A stretch of 64,000 nucleotides of DNA from Echinococcus granulosus (lineage: Eukaryota; Platyhelminthes; Cestoda; Cyclophyllidea; Taeniidae): assembly GCF_000524195.1 (NCBI RefSeq), contig NW_020170541.1, positions 62,001-126,000 on the forward strand, in the 5' to 3' direction. Under the pieces are notes generated by a model that had not been told where the DNA came from, made no database searches, and saw nothing but the letters and a program-made list of their open reading frames with translations. This document shows, in pieces, positions 1 through 11,907 of this stretch (the stretch's first letter is position 1; each line of letters opens with the position of its first letter). The position numbers were made by a program, and so were the translations under genes.

Positions 1-2965
1 CACTTTCAAGGTAAATCTGAGGTCACCTCTTCAGAATTAAAACAGGTAAATGCCTCCTCTATGCTGCCAAATGGGGATGAAGGAGGCGCCAAGCTACCGC
101 TCGAGAGCTCAGCAAAAGAACCTGTTAAGTGCAGATGCTCTCATTCACTTCAAGTTGATCATCTTAAGAGATGTATTGAAGAGCTAAAGGCAAATGTAAG
201 ACACGCATTGTTTATCAGTTCTGCTACCTTCTAAAATACGTAGGACGTTGCGTTATTAGTTTATGTATTCTTATGCCTTGAAATTTTACTGGTGGGTGAG
301 CATCACTGAATTAAAACTACAGGAGATGAGTCAACGGGATCGTGCGGATGATCTGAGTATCTCCTTGGAAGCATACAAAATGGCTCTTGAAAAACAGTTT
401 AACGAAAGCAGAAAGTTCATCAAACACCTCTCAAAACTGTTGGGAAATTCATCTACATCTGAAGAAGGTATATTGCTCTTTTATCTAATGCTCCATCATT
501 TCATGGATCATGGGTAGGTTTTTCATCTTTAAGCTATTCTATATCTACTGCCTCAAGGGAACTTGTTTTTACTCAACCAATGCAATATTTTGCCGATTAA
601 CCCCTTTTTCGTTACCCTAATCTTAGTTTGTTTTGCTCCACCAATAGCGGAGAATTATTGCACAAATCCCATCTCGTTATCCGATTATTTATTTAATAGT
701 CACCACCTAGTTGTAATAACGGCAATATCTTAGAGCAGTAAAAATTGAGTACACATAAGAACATGATGTAATCCATCGGTAATTTCTTCTCCCCCTAGGT
801 GCTATATCACGGCTGATAGCTCCAAGAAAACTGTAGAAAGCAAAGGAATACTATGCCTCATTTTCGCCTCGTTTTGTCAGAATTAATGGCTTGATTTGTA
901 GCGGATTTTTGCGAATTTTCCTCGGTATTTATTTGCATTTTAAGTACGGAGCACTCAGCACAACTGGATTTTGATATTATTTCTTTTAATGTGCTTCAAA
1001 AATCCAACCAGTGAAATCACGCCTAGTGCCTTTAAAAATGTACTTCACCTATGTAATACCTTATGTAAAATGCAGAATCTCAATCAAACCCTAGCAGGTA
1101 CTGCCCGTCTTATTTGGCACTAGGCTTTCGGCGTTTGACTCATTTTTTGAGTATGCTATATGTAAATGCGTATACACACGTGTTGTTGAAGCCAAACAAG
1201 ATCTAGTGTACTTTATTCATGGCGTCGTATGTGAAATATGGCTTGATTGAAAAGGTTAAACGTGCGTGTGCTCCTATTTATCTTCAGCAAAATCCACAGA
1301 AACCCTGGATTCTGCGCTAAGCGATGAGTTGACTCACTGGATTGAGCAGGCACTGAAATCCGCAGTGCATGAGAGTGGGAATCGTATTCAACTCAGAAAT
1401 GGCGATTCTCACCCAAGCAGTGATGTCTTTTCCCCCTCATCCTCTCCTTTAATTGCTCCCCATTCACCTCCCAAAGAAGTCTTATCTGTCGATAAGCAGT
1501 ATCGTAGGCACCCTGTAAACGATCGGGTAAGTTAACTCTTTCTGGTTTTCAGAAAGCCTAATTTGTTCCCCTCTCCATTCTTTAAATTATTGCTCTTTAA
1601 TGGGCAGTTTTAAGCACTTTTGCTAAATGGAACTTCTAATCCCGATTTTAAGTAATTCCAAATGATAGGCAGTGGAGCGATCAAGCATTTAAACAGCTCT
1701 CTTGAGAGCATTAACCATCACAGTACTTGACTGCTATACTCCGTTAACAATGTGTGAATATGATTGATAAACAGAGAGCTAAAATTTTGTCTAGTGCATT
1801 TTTCACGGCTTGAGAGGAGTGAATAGGTGATGTTCATTCGATACAATATCCGATGATTACATTGATGGGAGGATAGCATAGTTTTGTTCGATCAATTTTT
1901 TTGTACCTTTGATGCACGAATTTGCATCGTGGTAATTTGATCTATTTTGCCCAATGGTTCTCCTTCCGATGTGCAACTGTAAGCGAATTTCATCAGCTTT
2001 CCACCCAAGCATTGACTAGAGAAGTCCCTTTATGATCGATTGGCCGGGTGTCATGATCCCTTAAGTAATGCCAGCCCAACAGTTAACCGTGAAGCAGATA
2101 CAGTTGTATTTTGAATTTTTGACTGTGTTTCTGTCTGTCGCCTGTTAAAAGCAAACCGCCAAAAATTAAAAAGTTTCCTTAGAATAGTGAGAGATCATCA
2201 TAATACGCTGGAACTTTTAATAATCAAGTGGAGGTACAGCAAATACCTGTTCTTCAATTCGTTACTAAAGAGGGTGCTTTATTCTGTAGTACCCAGAGGC
2301 TTCTCTGAAGACGCTAGAAGACGTCATACTCGAGCAGAATACGTATTGTCGACGTACAGCTGGGGTATAGCCCAGACGCCAAACCGCTAGGCGGATGTGC
2401 AGTGGCGAAGTTACTAAGGCACCTGTTACCAAAACTGATTTAAACAAACAATTAATGTGTTGCAATCCTACACTACATACTTGAAAGTCGGAATCATTTA
2501 ACACATCACTAACGCCGTAGGTTCGGGTGACAATCGCATGTATTCACTTATGGACAGGTCTCGTTCTTTGCTATGATACTTTAGAGCAGAGGCCGAACGA
2601 CGACTATGAGGCTGCAAGCTCTATCTAAAGCGCTGGACTTTCCGCATGGCACATCGATGCCAACGTCAACGAAGGTTTCTCCGTTGGAAACTCTCCTTTT
2701 AATGGTAAGGTCTTTAAGAGATGCTCAGTTTTAGGCGCCCATAAGCATTGTAGACAGCGTATCACACTATTCTTGGTTGTTTTTGAATACTTGAGGGCTT
2801 TTTCCGTTTACTCGAATCATACCTCTTCTATTTAAGGTGAATGAAGTTCTAGAAAAGTTGACGGAGGGTAAGATGGAGGAATATATCCATAGTGGAAGAT
2901 TCAGGATATGGCAAGAAAGGGTTTTACACCACCAATCGACCCAAATGGTGACGAGAATTGTTTGA
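1..2965 (+). CDS. Coiled-coil protein, 3' part (five terminal exons; 5' end outside the window)
   Basis: Exons are 1-195 (open at the window edge), 323-467, 1288-1526, 2585-2704 and 2837-2965, ending in TGA at 2963-2965. Junctions keep phase: 0, 1, 0, 0. The encoded 275 or so residues have a Cys-containing start (KCRCSH), then a charged helical stretch (DHLKRCIEELKAN, then EAYKMALEKQF and KFIKHLSKLL) that reads as coiled coil. A Ser/Pro-rich linker follows (SSPLIAPHSPPKE), then a basic C-terminal helix with KALDFPHGTS and VNEVLEKLTEGKMEEYI. It lacks catalytic motifs and membrane segments. I do not recognise the family securely; a CCDC125-like protein is one possibility from the coiled-coil wording alone. 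Introns 2 and 3 are 820 and 1058 bases with no other feature seen. The fourth exon uses a TTTAG acceptor and is the least certain. The gene is tail-to-tail with AGA. Confidence 0.7.
2285..2464 (+). repeat. Solo LTR of the TRIM-like family, in an intron of the coiled-coil gene
   Basis: About 180 bases starting TGTAGT and ending TTGCA match the family LTR. It has the TTCTCTGAAGACG block, ATACTCGAGCAGAATACGTATTGTC-type core, GTCGACGTACAG, and the AAACAAACAATTAA tail before the end. Flanks (TATTC and ATCCT) do not form an exact duplication, so the copy has drifted. It lies in intron 3, on the coding strand of its host gene. Confidence 0.75.
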
Positions 2966-3107
2966 ATGATCTCCGCTTTATGTGCTGTTCTATTTCATAT
3001 CACGATTGTCATATTTACCTCCATAATGTATGCTACTTTGTAAGATATTGGGATGCCTAAAAAGTACTTCGGTAATTTGTATTATAAAGGGGAGGAAATG
3101 CCCCTTA

Positions 3108-3113
3108 AATAAA
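3108..3113 (+). terminator. Poly(A) signal of the coiled-coil gene
   Basis: A canonical AATAAA lies 143 bases after the stop codon of the coiled-coil gene, in AT-rich DNA. Position and strand fit a 3' end signal, but no transcript data are available. Confidence 0.5.
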
Positions 3114-4404
3114 TAATGTCTTGACCATGTTGTGCTTCAGGTGTTCTTTTTTTCACTGGAATTGCTAGTTCAGTTGTTTATTGGGCTTTTAGGAAACCTT
3201 AGCAAGAGTAAATTGTGTCTAAGCTCCTTTTTTGGAGCTTCTACATGAACCTATTCGGGATTTCCTAAAGATAGGATTGGTTTTAATTTCCAAGCTTTTC
3301 AAGTATGGTGAGCAAAGTGGATTTATTAGGTAAACTATTGCATTGTCTAGCTCGGTATTACTAGCCTCAAAGAATCAAAATTCGAAGAATGACCTGTGCA
3401 TAGCAATTGAGGGACCGAGTTTCTCAGTCTTGTGATGCTGTTTTAGTGCAAAGGGGTTCGCGGACCATAAAAAAAGGTATTCTTTTACACCTGACGGAAT
3501 ATTGTCTCATGCCGTAAATAAATCATCGTAGTAGGGTGGTACAAAGGTGCTTGAGTAAGATAAGTTAGGGGTGGGGTTTCCAAGACGCATTTTTTGTACT
3601 TGGAGCAGTGCTGCTTTCAAAGCGTGGGTGGCTATGCGCCACTTACAGCTTTGTCTGGCCAGCTGAGGTATGTCCCAACTAGTCCCATTCAGTGAATTGG
3701 ACCCCATAAGTTTGGAATGGATAATGCATTCTAATGAATACTTTAGAAATTTGCCTTTCAGTAATCGTAACTCTGACATCTGAATAACTTTTTTTCTAAC
3801 TCCACGATGGGTCTGATAAGGAACAATCACACATCTTTAATTCTTTATGCCTTTGCCAAATCAGTCTCAAAGAAAGTTGAGGCCCAGTAGAAGCAGCATT
3901 ATTCTCCATATACCTCAAACAAGATTATTTTTTCTTTTTATTTGGATTTTAGGTAAAAAAACCTTACTGAATGGACATCTGCTTGCCAGGTTGTAGAATA
4001 AATCGTCTAGAATCCCTAAGTGAACGCTTTAATTTTAACTCGATCGGAGTGGAAATTGTAGTAATGGTGCCCACGACGCGAGGCTTTCAGTACAGGCAAA
4101 GCGACCCATGCATTAAACAATTTTTATTCACAACTACGTGAATAAGGCGTGGAGGCTTCTTGCAGATTCAAACCACATTAGTTAAATTGTTCTATTATCT
4201 GATTAAAAGACGAGTTGACCCACGACAGTTGCTTCAATAGATTAGGGTAATATTTGAACATTATTAAATGCGAGGATTCATTTTACAATCATCTCCGTAT
4301 TTCTCAATGCTTTAAATGAAATTAAGTGGTGAATACTCATATATTTATGGAAATGCAATGCTTTTGTCAGTTTAACCCTAATTATGCAGACACTTGAGTC
4401 CTTA

Positions 4405-4700
4405 CAGATTGGCCTCCGGGGCGTCAGTTGCCCAAGCGCTTCTGTACATCAGTAACCCATTTTCTGCCATGCTACCAAGACTTCGTACTAATTCAGGGAG
4501 AACTCATTGATCCTGTCTTTCATTAAATAATTCTGCTTTCAGGCTAATATTCTTACAACTAGCGTTTGGGAATACGAGACGTTCCCCGTGAAAGGCATCA
4601 TCCGATCTCCAGCACCATGAGCGTCCCATTCCCCTCCTTCAATACAGTTCCCCAACAGGATGAAATCCCAAATCAAGACCCAAATAATGGTAGTATTGAT
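4405..4700 (-). mobile_element. Degraded fragment of the TRIM-like element
   Basis: On the reverse strand, 4405-4515 aligns by eye with the family LTR: GGCCTCC, then TTCTGTACATCAGTAA, then TTCAGGGAGAACTC in plus-strand order. At 4625-4690 the motif TCAATACAGTT with ATGAAATCCC matches the internal segment also seen at 33695-33740. The spacing between LTR and internal block is about 150 bases shorter than in the complete copy, so an internal deletion is likely. No second LTR was found. Confidence 0.45.
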
Positions 4701-4899
4701 TGGTAAAACATACCCATTTTCAACAAGATCATTCCAGTTAGAGGTAGGTAATTACGGCTGACACCCGTAGAAAGCAGATCTGTTGGAGACGCGCTGTTAT
4801 CCGTGCTCTGTTCAGTATGCCCAAAGTATTGAATTACTTATTCCTCAAAAATCTAAATAAGTGACATCCAAGGGCTTCTAATAATTCACTTTGTTTCTA

Positions 4900-4905
4900 T
4901 TTATT
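4900..4905 (-). terminator. Poly(A) signal of AGA
   Basis: TTTATT on the plus strand is AATAAA on the AGA strand, 166 bases past the AGA stop codon. Confidence 0.45.
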
Positions 4906-5070
4906 TATATTGAACTAGTAAAAGGCTGTGCAAAAAGCAGTCGTTTTTAAATCATGTCTATTCAGGGTAGGTGCAACACTGAATCACCTAGCCTAATTTT
5001 CCAAAAGCCAAATCACAAGGACCAAAAGAGTACATCAAGCGTAGGAGATAATTTGGGATAGGTCAACGAC

Positions 5071-7578
5071 TCAGTCGTGAAGGTCATGTGGAGGTATACA
5101 CTTGACTTTGATCACCTTTCCACCGCGTAGAGAATTGTGGTTTTGAACGATGAAGGCGAAATCCTTAAATCCGACACACGCGGCGCCATACTGACCATCA
5201 GCTCTCAGGGCAATTAAAGCGCCATACCAAGTTCCTCTCTAAACAATCCATCATGTTAGTTGAAACTGGGTGGAGAGAGGCTTTACGCACTACATTTGTT
5301 GTCAATAGCTGAAAAACTGCGACTATAAATCTAAACAATGTTGGTGGCCTGGACTTAAAGTGATAGGATTACATTCCACACTTACAGGCTTAAAATTTCG
5401 CCTGCCTTACTTATGTTCACAATCTGGTTGATCAGATTCCTGAACATTCAAAAGCCAGAAGCTCAGATAATTGTAAATTTTACTATTCATAAAAGCCATT
5501 CCCACATACTAATAGTACTCAAATCCAAATGAGCAGTATTTGGAATCATATTTATTTCAAATTAAGAAATTCAGAAAAATGGCATGAAATTTTCCTCAAA
5601 GCCAAATTAACGCTTACTCAAACGGTACTTCAAGTTTTCGTGACTTACTACTCACAAAGGCTCCCAAATATTCTTGCCACATAGGTCATCAGCAACTTTT
5701 TTTCTCGAATCTTTCTTTTCACAGTCCAACAATGTTTGCTAACGATCATGTTTATTTTAGCGGTTATAGCTACCGATACTCGTGATTGTTATTTGACTAG
5801 TGAATTAGCTTACTAGTGGGAAATCCATGAAACTGTAAAATTAGTCAAGTGAATGTGTTGAGTCAATACCTGGCGAACAGATCGTAGGCTAATATAGCAC
5901 GCTTGGTTGGGATGTTTTCCTGCTTTCATAAGTTCCACAGCTTTAAACGAGAGCAGGAATCGCATCATTATATCCCCATCACCGGTTCCTGCAGCTGCGC
6001 CAATCTACTCGGCAGCAAGAATGCAGTTTGAGAAGTGAACATAGTGCTACTTAACTTCTAGTCAGTAGCCTACCCTGCTGTCAGCAAATCCACCGGCTCC
6101 AGGAATGGGACTATCACCAACGCGACCAGGGATGCGGAAGCGCGCTCCATTGGTAGACAAGCCAACTGCCATTTTGCCATGTCTGTCAAGCGCTATGACG
6201 CCGATTGTATCATGGTTTGCTTTGTCGATTCCTAACTCTTGCCTACGCCTCAGGGAAGCTTGTGAAATAAAAGTGAGCCGCAGAACTTGGCCATCAATGT
6301 CTAGCGTGATTAGCTGACAGTATGAATATAGCTTCACATCCAGGTCTTAAAGAGTAAAAGTTTCAGCAAGGCAAAACAATGTAAACTTATTTGGTAATAA
6401 CTACATATGGGAAAGGCTATTCTTGATTTCATCACTTTTAATTGGCTCCAGTGATTTCTTAATGCTAAAAATGAACTTGCCGTCACAGTGGTCGCTTATG
6501 AGTGTAGATAAATCTCCATAATTCAAAATTGCAGTGGATGATTTAAATTTTACATTTACTAATTTTTACTTGTTTTTCTACACAGATTTCACATACCGTG
6601 GTAACTTACCAGCCCAACTTTTGTTCTTAAATTGGTAGGGTCCACAGCTGTTCCTAGGATTTGGGATCCAAGAATAGGGTATTCGAAAGTTTGGTTGACA
6701 GTCCTTCAATTTCCACTGTTTCCAGACTTCAGTAGACTCATTTGAGGAGAGGTTAGTTCGATGGTAGCCGAGGGATTCGGCGAACCGCGTGGCTGCTTCA
6801 CCGACCAAAAGGGTGTGACGAGTAGAATTGAGCACTCCCAAAGCAACCTGTGCAGCCTCCTTTATGTAACCCATTTCTGCCACAGCGCCTACCTAAAGTG
6901 GAAAACTCCACCAGAATTTATGCTGCTGTAGTCAAATAGCATATAGTCAGTAACAGAAAAATAGAGATTTCTGATCATATGGTTATTTCTTTATGATGTC
7001 CCAAGAAGGATACTTTTCCCCACATTACATTCATTACATTTATGAGCAACATAAGTTGTCTGAGCCGCTCAATGAATTCCACAACACAATCTATGTTCGG
7101 AAATAATTTGTTTGAAATCTCCTGGGAGCTGAAAACTGATGTACAGCCATTAACTAACTTCAGCATTTTAAGTATCGTTAGTGACAGATTTCCCCATTAG
7201 CTAAGGCAACATATCTAGTCTATATCTACACATGTAAGCAAAGCAGATATTTCAATTAAAACGCACATTCATTGAGTCTCCATCCATCACCATTGCAGAA
7301 AGCGTGGTATTGCCATCTTCATCTGGCGAACCTCCTGCACCCACAGAGGCAATGTTTTTATCTTCTTCGGCGGCGGTGCAGCCAGCAACCACTGCCGCAA
7401 GCGCTGAGCCTGTTGGTGCTTTGATGACCCCCCAAGCAGCATCATTGGCCCCCTTCCAAGGCCACGTGTTAATCACGGTAGGCCCGGAATACGGTCTAAT
7501 CTGGGACCAAAAGACAATGTGGTTTGTGGCCAGGACGGTGGCGCAGCAGAGAGTGGAGAGAGCGAACAGACGAAGCAT
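5071..7578 (-). CDS. AGA: N(4)-(beta-N-acetylglucosaminyl)-L-asparaginase (aspartylglucosaminidase)
   Basis: Lysosomal Ntn-hydrolase that cleaves the GlcNAc-Asn bond of N-linked glycopeptides. Minus-strand exons are 7267-7578, 6610-6892, 6074-6258, 5870-6004 and 5071-5238. They total 1083 bases, 360 residues, close to the human 346, and all phases agree. The protein opens with a signal peptide ([17 protein letters not shown]). It then shows [15 protein letters not shown] (about 37-50), [11 protein letters not shown], the MVMDGDSMN block, and [17 protein letters not shown]. The NHDTIG sequence contains Thr216, the expected autoproteolysis site and N-terminal nucleophile of the beta chain. [20 protein letters not shown] and the [10 protein letters not shown] turn follow, and the C-terminus holds [17 protein letters not shown]. 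No catalytic residue looks lost, so I expect an active enzyme. The start is the first ATG before the signal peptide. It is divergent from TBCE. Confidence 0.95.
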
Positions 7579-8891
7579 GGTGGTTTATGAGACTGTGAAC
7601 TTCAGACACTAGCATTCATTGTTTGTGGTGTGTAAACAACCCAGCTTGCCCGATGTAAACGACACATCATTGTGATCTCGTTCGGTAATAAATCAGACGC
7701 CCAGCTATTCCAACAGAAAGTGGTATTGTAAAGGCCATGCGTAATGCTAAATTTAGAAGAAAACCGTCCTATACGTGATATATCCGGCGTCTATTTCTTT
7801 GGCATGAACCCTCATTTTCTTGGAACGAGTGGTTAGATTAGAATTGGGGATTCGTTATTAGTACTTTTGTAAACGGGGGTATGCATCTTCAGAGCACACC
7901 TTGTCCTCAGGGTCAGATAAAGTACGTTTCAACACGAGCTCTGTGTTTGGTGCAAACTTCTCGTGGAAAAGCCCATATGCATTATACTACTTACATTTAA
8001 CTACTTACAATTTAACGCACCTAAAAGACCGGGTAGTGAGGGGAATATGCTATACCTAGAATTGTGGTGTGCGACGCCAAAACCCAAAGCACAAATTTAG
8101 TCTAACGAGTAGGTCTAGTAAATGAACAGTTTATCGAAAAAGCAATTTCTACATGAGATTTATGCAGAATGCATGAACTATCATTTGAAGGGTTTTAGCG
8201 GGTGATAACATCCGCCTAGATCTGTTAATAAAATTAAAGTTAACATTGTGACTTCTTACAAAAAACAAAGTGCCACGTGTAGCGTCCCGAGACTCCCTGA
8301 AGACGAAAAAAGACAATACTCGGGCAGAATATATATATTCAGCACGGAGAAGGTGTCTGAGCTATCGGCATGGCCCAAAAGGCCAGCCCACCCAGCGAGG
8401 TACAAGGGGGCTAATTCAAAGTACAAAAGTGGCGCCTCACCAAAACCGAGGGATAAACCACTACCGTATTACACCACGTTTGATTAGGCAGGCAATTGAG
8501 CCTCCGCAGATTGTAATTTTGCAATGTGTCAGAGCCTAAAAGGTGTGTTGGTAGTATCAGTAACATTATTTCTGCCATAATACTCTGGCTTTTAACAAAC
8601 TCAGCTAAGACACCAAACACTATAATACACTCGCTTTGCACTACAGAAAACTGGCTGCACTCACTTTATATTTGAAAAGAATTTGGCAGTTGAATGAATT
8701 TTATTTTATTGTCGAAGTAATCCACAAGTATGTCAAATGCCTTAAAAAGGCTTCTAGGCTAAAAATAAAAAGAGACAAAAGTCTATGTTTATCTGTATTT
8801 TTTGGCTATGAAAAGAAAATATTGTCCAGTCCGAATGGCCAATAGGAATAGGGCGCTGCATTTAGGAGGTACCGCACTTTTTGTGGCCTAA
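7579..8891. promoter_or_regulatory. Shared upstream region of AGA and TBCE
   Basis: This 1.3 kb lies between the AGA start codon (7578, minus) and the TBCE start codon (8892, plus), so both 5' ends and promoters are expected here. A solo LTR occupies 8278-8473. I do not see a convincing TATA box or a defined initiator. The role is inferred from the head-to-head layout. Confidence 0.5.
8278..8473 (+). repeat. Solo LTR of the TRIM-like family with exact 5-bp target duplication
   Basis: 196 bases run from TGTAGC to ATTACA and match the family LTR throughout: CTCCCTGAAGACG, AATACTCGGGCAGAATAT, GGCATGGCCC and CAAAACCGAG. The 5 bases before it (8273-8277) and the 5 after it (8474-8478) are both CCACG. 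TG...CA ends plus a 5-bp direct repeat are the signature of integrase-mediated insertion followed by LTR-LTR recombination. It sits between the divergent AGA and TBCE genes. Confidence 0.9.
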
Positions 8892-11800
8892 ATGGTGGGC
8901 GCGCTTAGAAACGTCCCAAATCTTGCAAACATCTACTTCGGGACGAGTACTGGACGCATTCAAGATGTTTCACAATGTCTCATTGGCTGCCGTGTAGTCA
9001 AAGATGAGCAGTTTGGCACCATAAAATACGTCGGTCCCATCGTTAGCTCTTCGGTCGTTTGGTTGGGAATTGATTGGGATAATCCCAAGAGTGGCCGTCA
9101 CGATGGAACTTTTAAGGGCGCAAAGTATTTCAACACGCATCATCCCACGTCGGGATCATTTTTAAAGTACGTTATGCCTAATTTTATACAACGCAACTCC
9201 TGTACGCGAGCATGACCATCGCGTGGTCTCGACTTCTTTCTTTTTAATTATAGGCCGGAAAAGGCGTCATTGGGAACTAGTCTAGAGGAGGCCTTGGTCA
9301 CACGTTATGGAATGTGCGCCGAATGTCAAATAATTGCCCGTAATCCTGCCCTTTTCCAGTCCGGTGATGATCCAGTCTCTGGGGTGAAATTAGAGACTGG
9401 CGCCTCCCCAGGCCAGTTAAAGGCCACCATGGATATGAGTCTGTTTGAGGCCGAGTTTATTGGAGATGGGGTTTCCAAACCGAGTGCGCCTTTCACTGTA
9501 GAAATCTTTGCTAGTTCGTCAGGCGAATTAAACAACCACCAGACTTGTGGTGCTGGTGGTGTCATACAAAAGTTTTCTCGTCTTCGAGTCGCCTGTGTTT
9601 CCGGCATGCCTGTGTATCGAGGATTGAGAAGAAACGAGAATCTGGCTGAAGATGTTAGAACGTTGTGGCCGGGACCTGGTGGTCAGATGTCCGAATACCT
9701 TGGCGCCCTTCGTGAGCTTGACTTATCCAGCTGTCTTATCTCCAAATGGGTCGAAGTCGCTAGTGTGCGCGCAGCTTCTTTGCATGCCCAAATTACAGCC
9801 TTTTTAAACTATTAACCTCATTTTCGCTATTCTTTTTGACTAGATCTGCAGTCAGTTGCCAGCGCTGTTGAAGCTGAATGTGGGATTCAACCGTTTGAGA
9901 TTGCCGCCAACAGCAGAAAACGAACTTTTTGGACTTCCTGAGGTGGAGCGTCGTTTGCTACTGGATATCGACGTCGATGTTGCAGTGGCTGAAGAATTGT
10001 GCTCCTCGGCTTTCCCCTCTCTCACTCGCCTCGCGGCCGTCCATATGCCCGCAGAAAAAGACGGTGGAACACCTTTTGGCTGGAGTGAAATAACGCGCAT
10101 TCTAGGTTGGATGCCATCCTTGAAGGAAGTTTGCATTGCTTATAACGAGGTGATGGTCATTTCTTGAACGTGTGGCCTCTGAATACGTGGTTATGACGCG
10201 ATTTTCTTGTCCTTGTCAGTTCGGGGATCTCCCTGATCCTTCCATGGGGATCGGATTTTGCCTGGCCGAGCTATTACAAAAACTTACAGAAGTAGATTTG
10301 ACCGGAACGGGACAAAGTAGTTTCACACTCATCTTTTCCACGTTGGGTCGGTCGACCAGGCTAACTAGCCTTGTTCTTAACGTGAATCGAATTAGAGAAG
10401 TGCATCTGCCTCGAGATGTCGTTCTTTTTCCCTCAATGACCCAATTGGCTATCCGCGATAACCTCATCAGCGACTGGAAATCTGTGAATGCCATGGCTCA
10501 ACTTCCTTCTCTTACCAACCTTATTATCTCCCAAAATCCCATTTTTGCTAGCACTACGCCGTAGGTTGCACTCAAATCCCACCTTCTTTCTTACCTACTG
10601 CCTTTTTTAGAGAAACGGCGCGACAAGAGCTGATTGCTCGTCTGCCGAGGCTGAAGTCTCTCAATCGGCAGGAAATTGAACGTGATGAACGGAGGGGGGC
10701 TGAGCTGGATTTCTTGAAACGCTATGGAAAGGTCTGGGCCGAAACTGAGAGACAAGACGAAGAAGCGAGGCGTGCGTTCAAAGAGGAGTATCCTGGGTTT
10801 GAACAACTCTGCGAGAAATACGGTGCTCCTGAGTCCGGTGAAACAAAGGTGAGTAAAATTGACTGCATCGTTTAAAGCCCTTTAATAGGTTGATGTGAAT
10901 TTCATTCAAATTTATTTTCCAATCGCTATTGAAATTATCCGAGTGGTACTTTTTGAGATTTTATCTTTGAGAGAACCAGCTTTTACCTTTTCGATAGAAG
11001 TAACGTTAAAATTCCTGCTAAAGAGAAATAGTATTAAGAATCATCTACCTTTTTTCGACAGTACTGGGTTAAACCATGTTTAATCATGATTTATAAGTTT
11101 CGTAAATAATGCGTAGAATTTTTTTCGGTTTGGAAGTCATTGATGAATGTAAGAGGCTTTTACAACCTGGGCTACTGGGACTCAATATCGACCAGGGCGT
11201 CTCGATAGGTAATAATGTTAAACTGTTAATCATATGTCCTACTGTTTTTACAGCACCCTCACTTTCACAAGCCCTAGTTTATGCATTTGTGTGGATGTAA
11301 GGCTAAAAGCATGGTTTGTAGCTTTAGTGACGGGAAAGCAATAGTCAGATTGATGAAAAAATGGTGGTAATTACCGCAGCAATCACTGGAGAGGGTAAAA
11401 CCCCGATTTTGTATCAGGTACGAATTCTATTGATTGTTAAGTAAGCATTCTATGCGATTTCATAGACTCATCATGAAAAAAGACTCCGGATTGTTTACAA
11501 TTGGAAAAGCTCAATTCCTGAATAAGTCCGAGTTTTATCGTCATCGATTAAGAGTAATTCAATTACATGAGGCGCATAATTGGCTTCTCTTTTCACAGAG
11601 CGTAGTCCATGCGTTAAAGGAGAGCCTGGTAGAGCTGACGATAACTTGCGAACCCCCGATGGCAGCCATGAGTCCACGCGAGGTAGTAAAGCGGCTCCCG
11701 GCCCGCATGACGGTGAACCACCTGCGGAGCCTGGTCCGCCGCCTATTTCGCCTCCCCACCACCGCTGCCATTGACCTCGTGACGTGGGGTGCGCAACCCG

Positions 11801-11907
11801 GATTCGACGAAGTCGAGGTGCCGCTGGACTCTGACACCCGGGAACTCGGCTTCTTCGGCGTCGTTAGCGGTGACCGACTGGTTGCCCGATGGTCGCCAGA
11901 GTCGTAG
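8892..11907 (+). CDS. TBCE: Tubulin-specific chaperone E (tubulin-folding cofactor E)
   Basis: TBCE works with cofactors C and D in the cytosol to assemble and dissociate alpha/beta-tubulin. Exons are 8892-9166, 9254-9764, 9844-10149, 10220-10560, 10611-10848 and 11599-11907, giving 659 residues with consistent phases. Domains in order: an N-terminal CAP-Gly (about 28-98) with WLGIDWDNPKSGRHDG and the HHPTSGSFLKP signature, which binds the tubulin tail; a leucine-rich repeat region (about 230-430) with LRELDLSSCLISKW, LLKLNVGFNRL, LTEVDLTGTG and NPIFAST; a charged helix with LKSLNRQEIERDERRGAELD and FEQLCEKYGAPE; and a C-terminal ubiquitin-like domain with MTVNHLRSLVRRLFRLP and GDRLVARW. It is longer than human TBCE (527), mostly through extra sequence between CAP-Gly and the repeats in exon 2. 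Four introns are only 50 to 87 bases; the last is 750. The start ATG is the first in frame; an upstream exon is possible. Confidence 0.95.

Larger units (their letters stand above)
2966..5070. other. Intergenic region between the coiled-coil gene and AGA
   Basis: About 2.1 kb separate two convergent 3' ends. It holds the two 3' UTRs, the poly(A) signals at 3108 and 4900, and a degraded LTR-element fragment at about 4405-4700. A 107-codon minus-strand frame at 3507-3830 shows no recognisable protein character. I see nothing else. Confidence 0.6.

Noticed and set aside
3507..3830. 107-codon minus-strand frame in the first intergenic region
   Set aside because: No recognisable motif, no partner exon phases and composition like the surrounding DNA; treated as chance.
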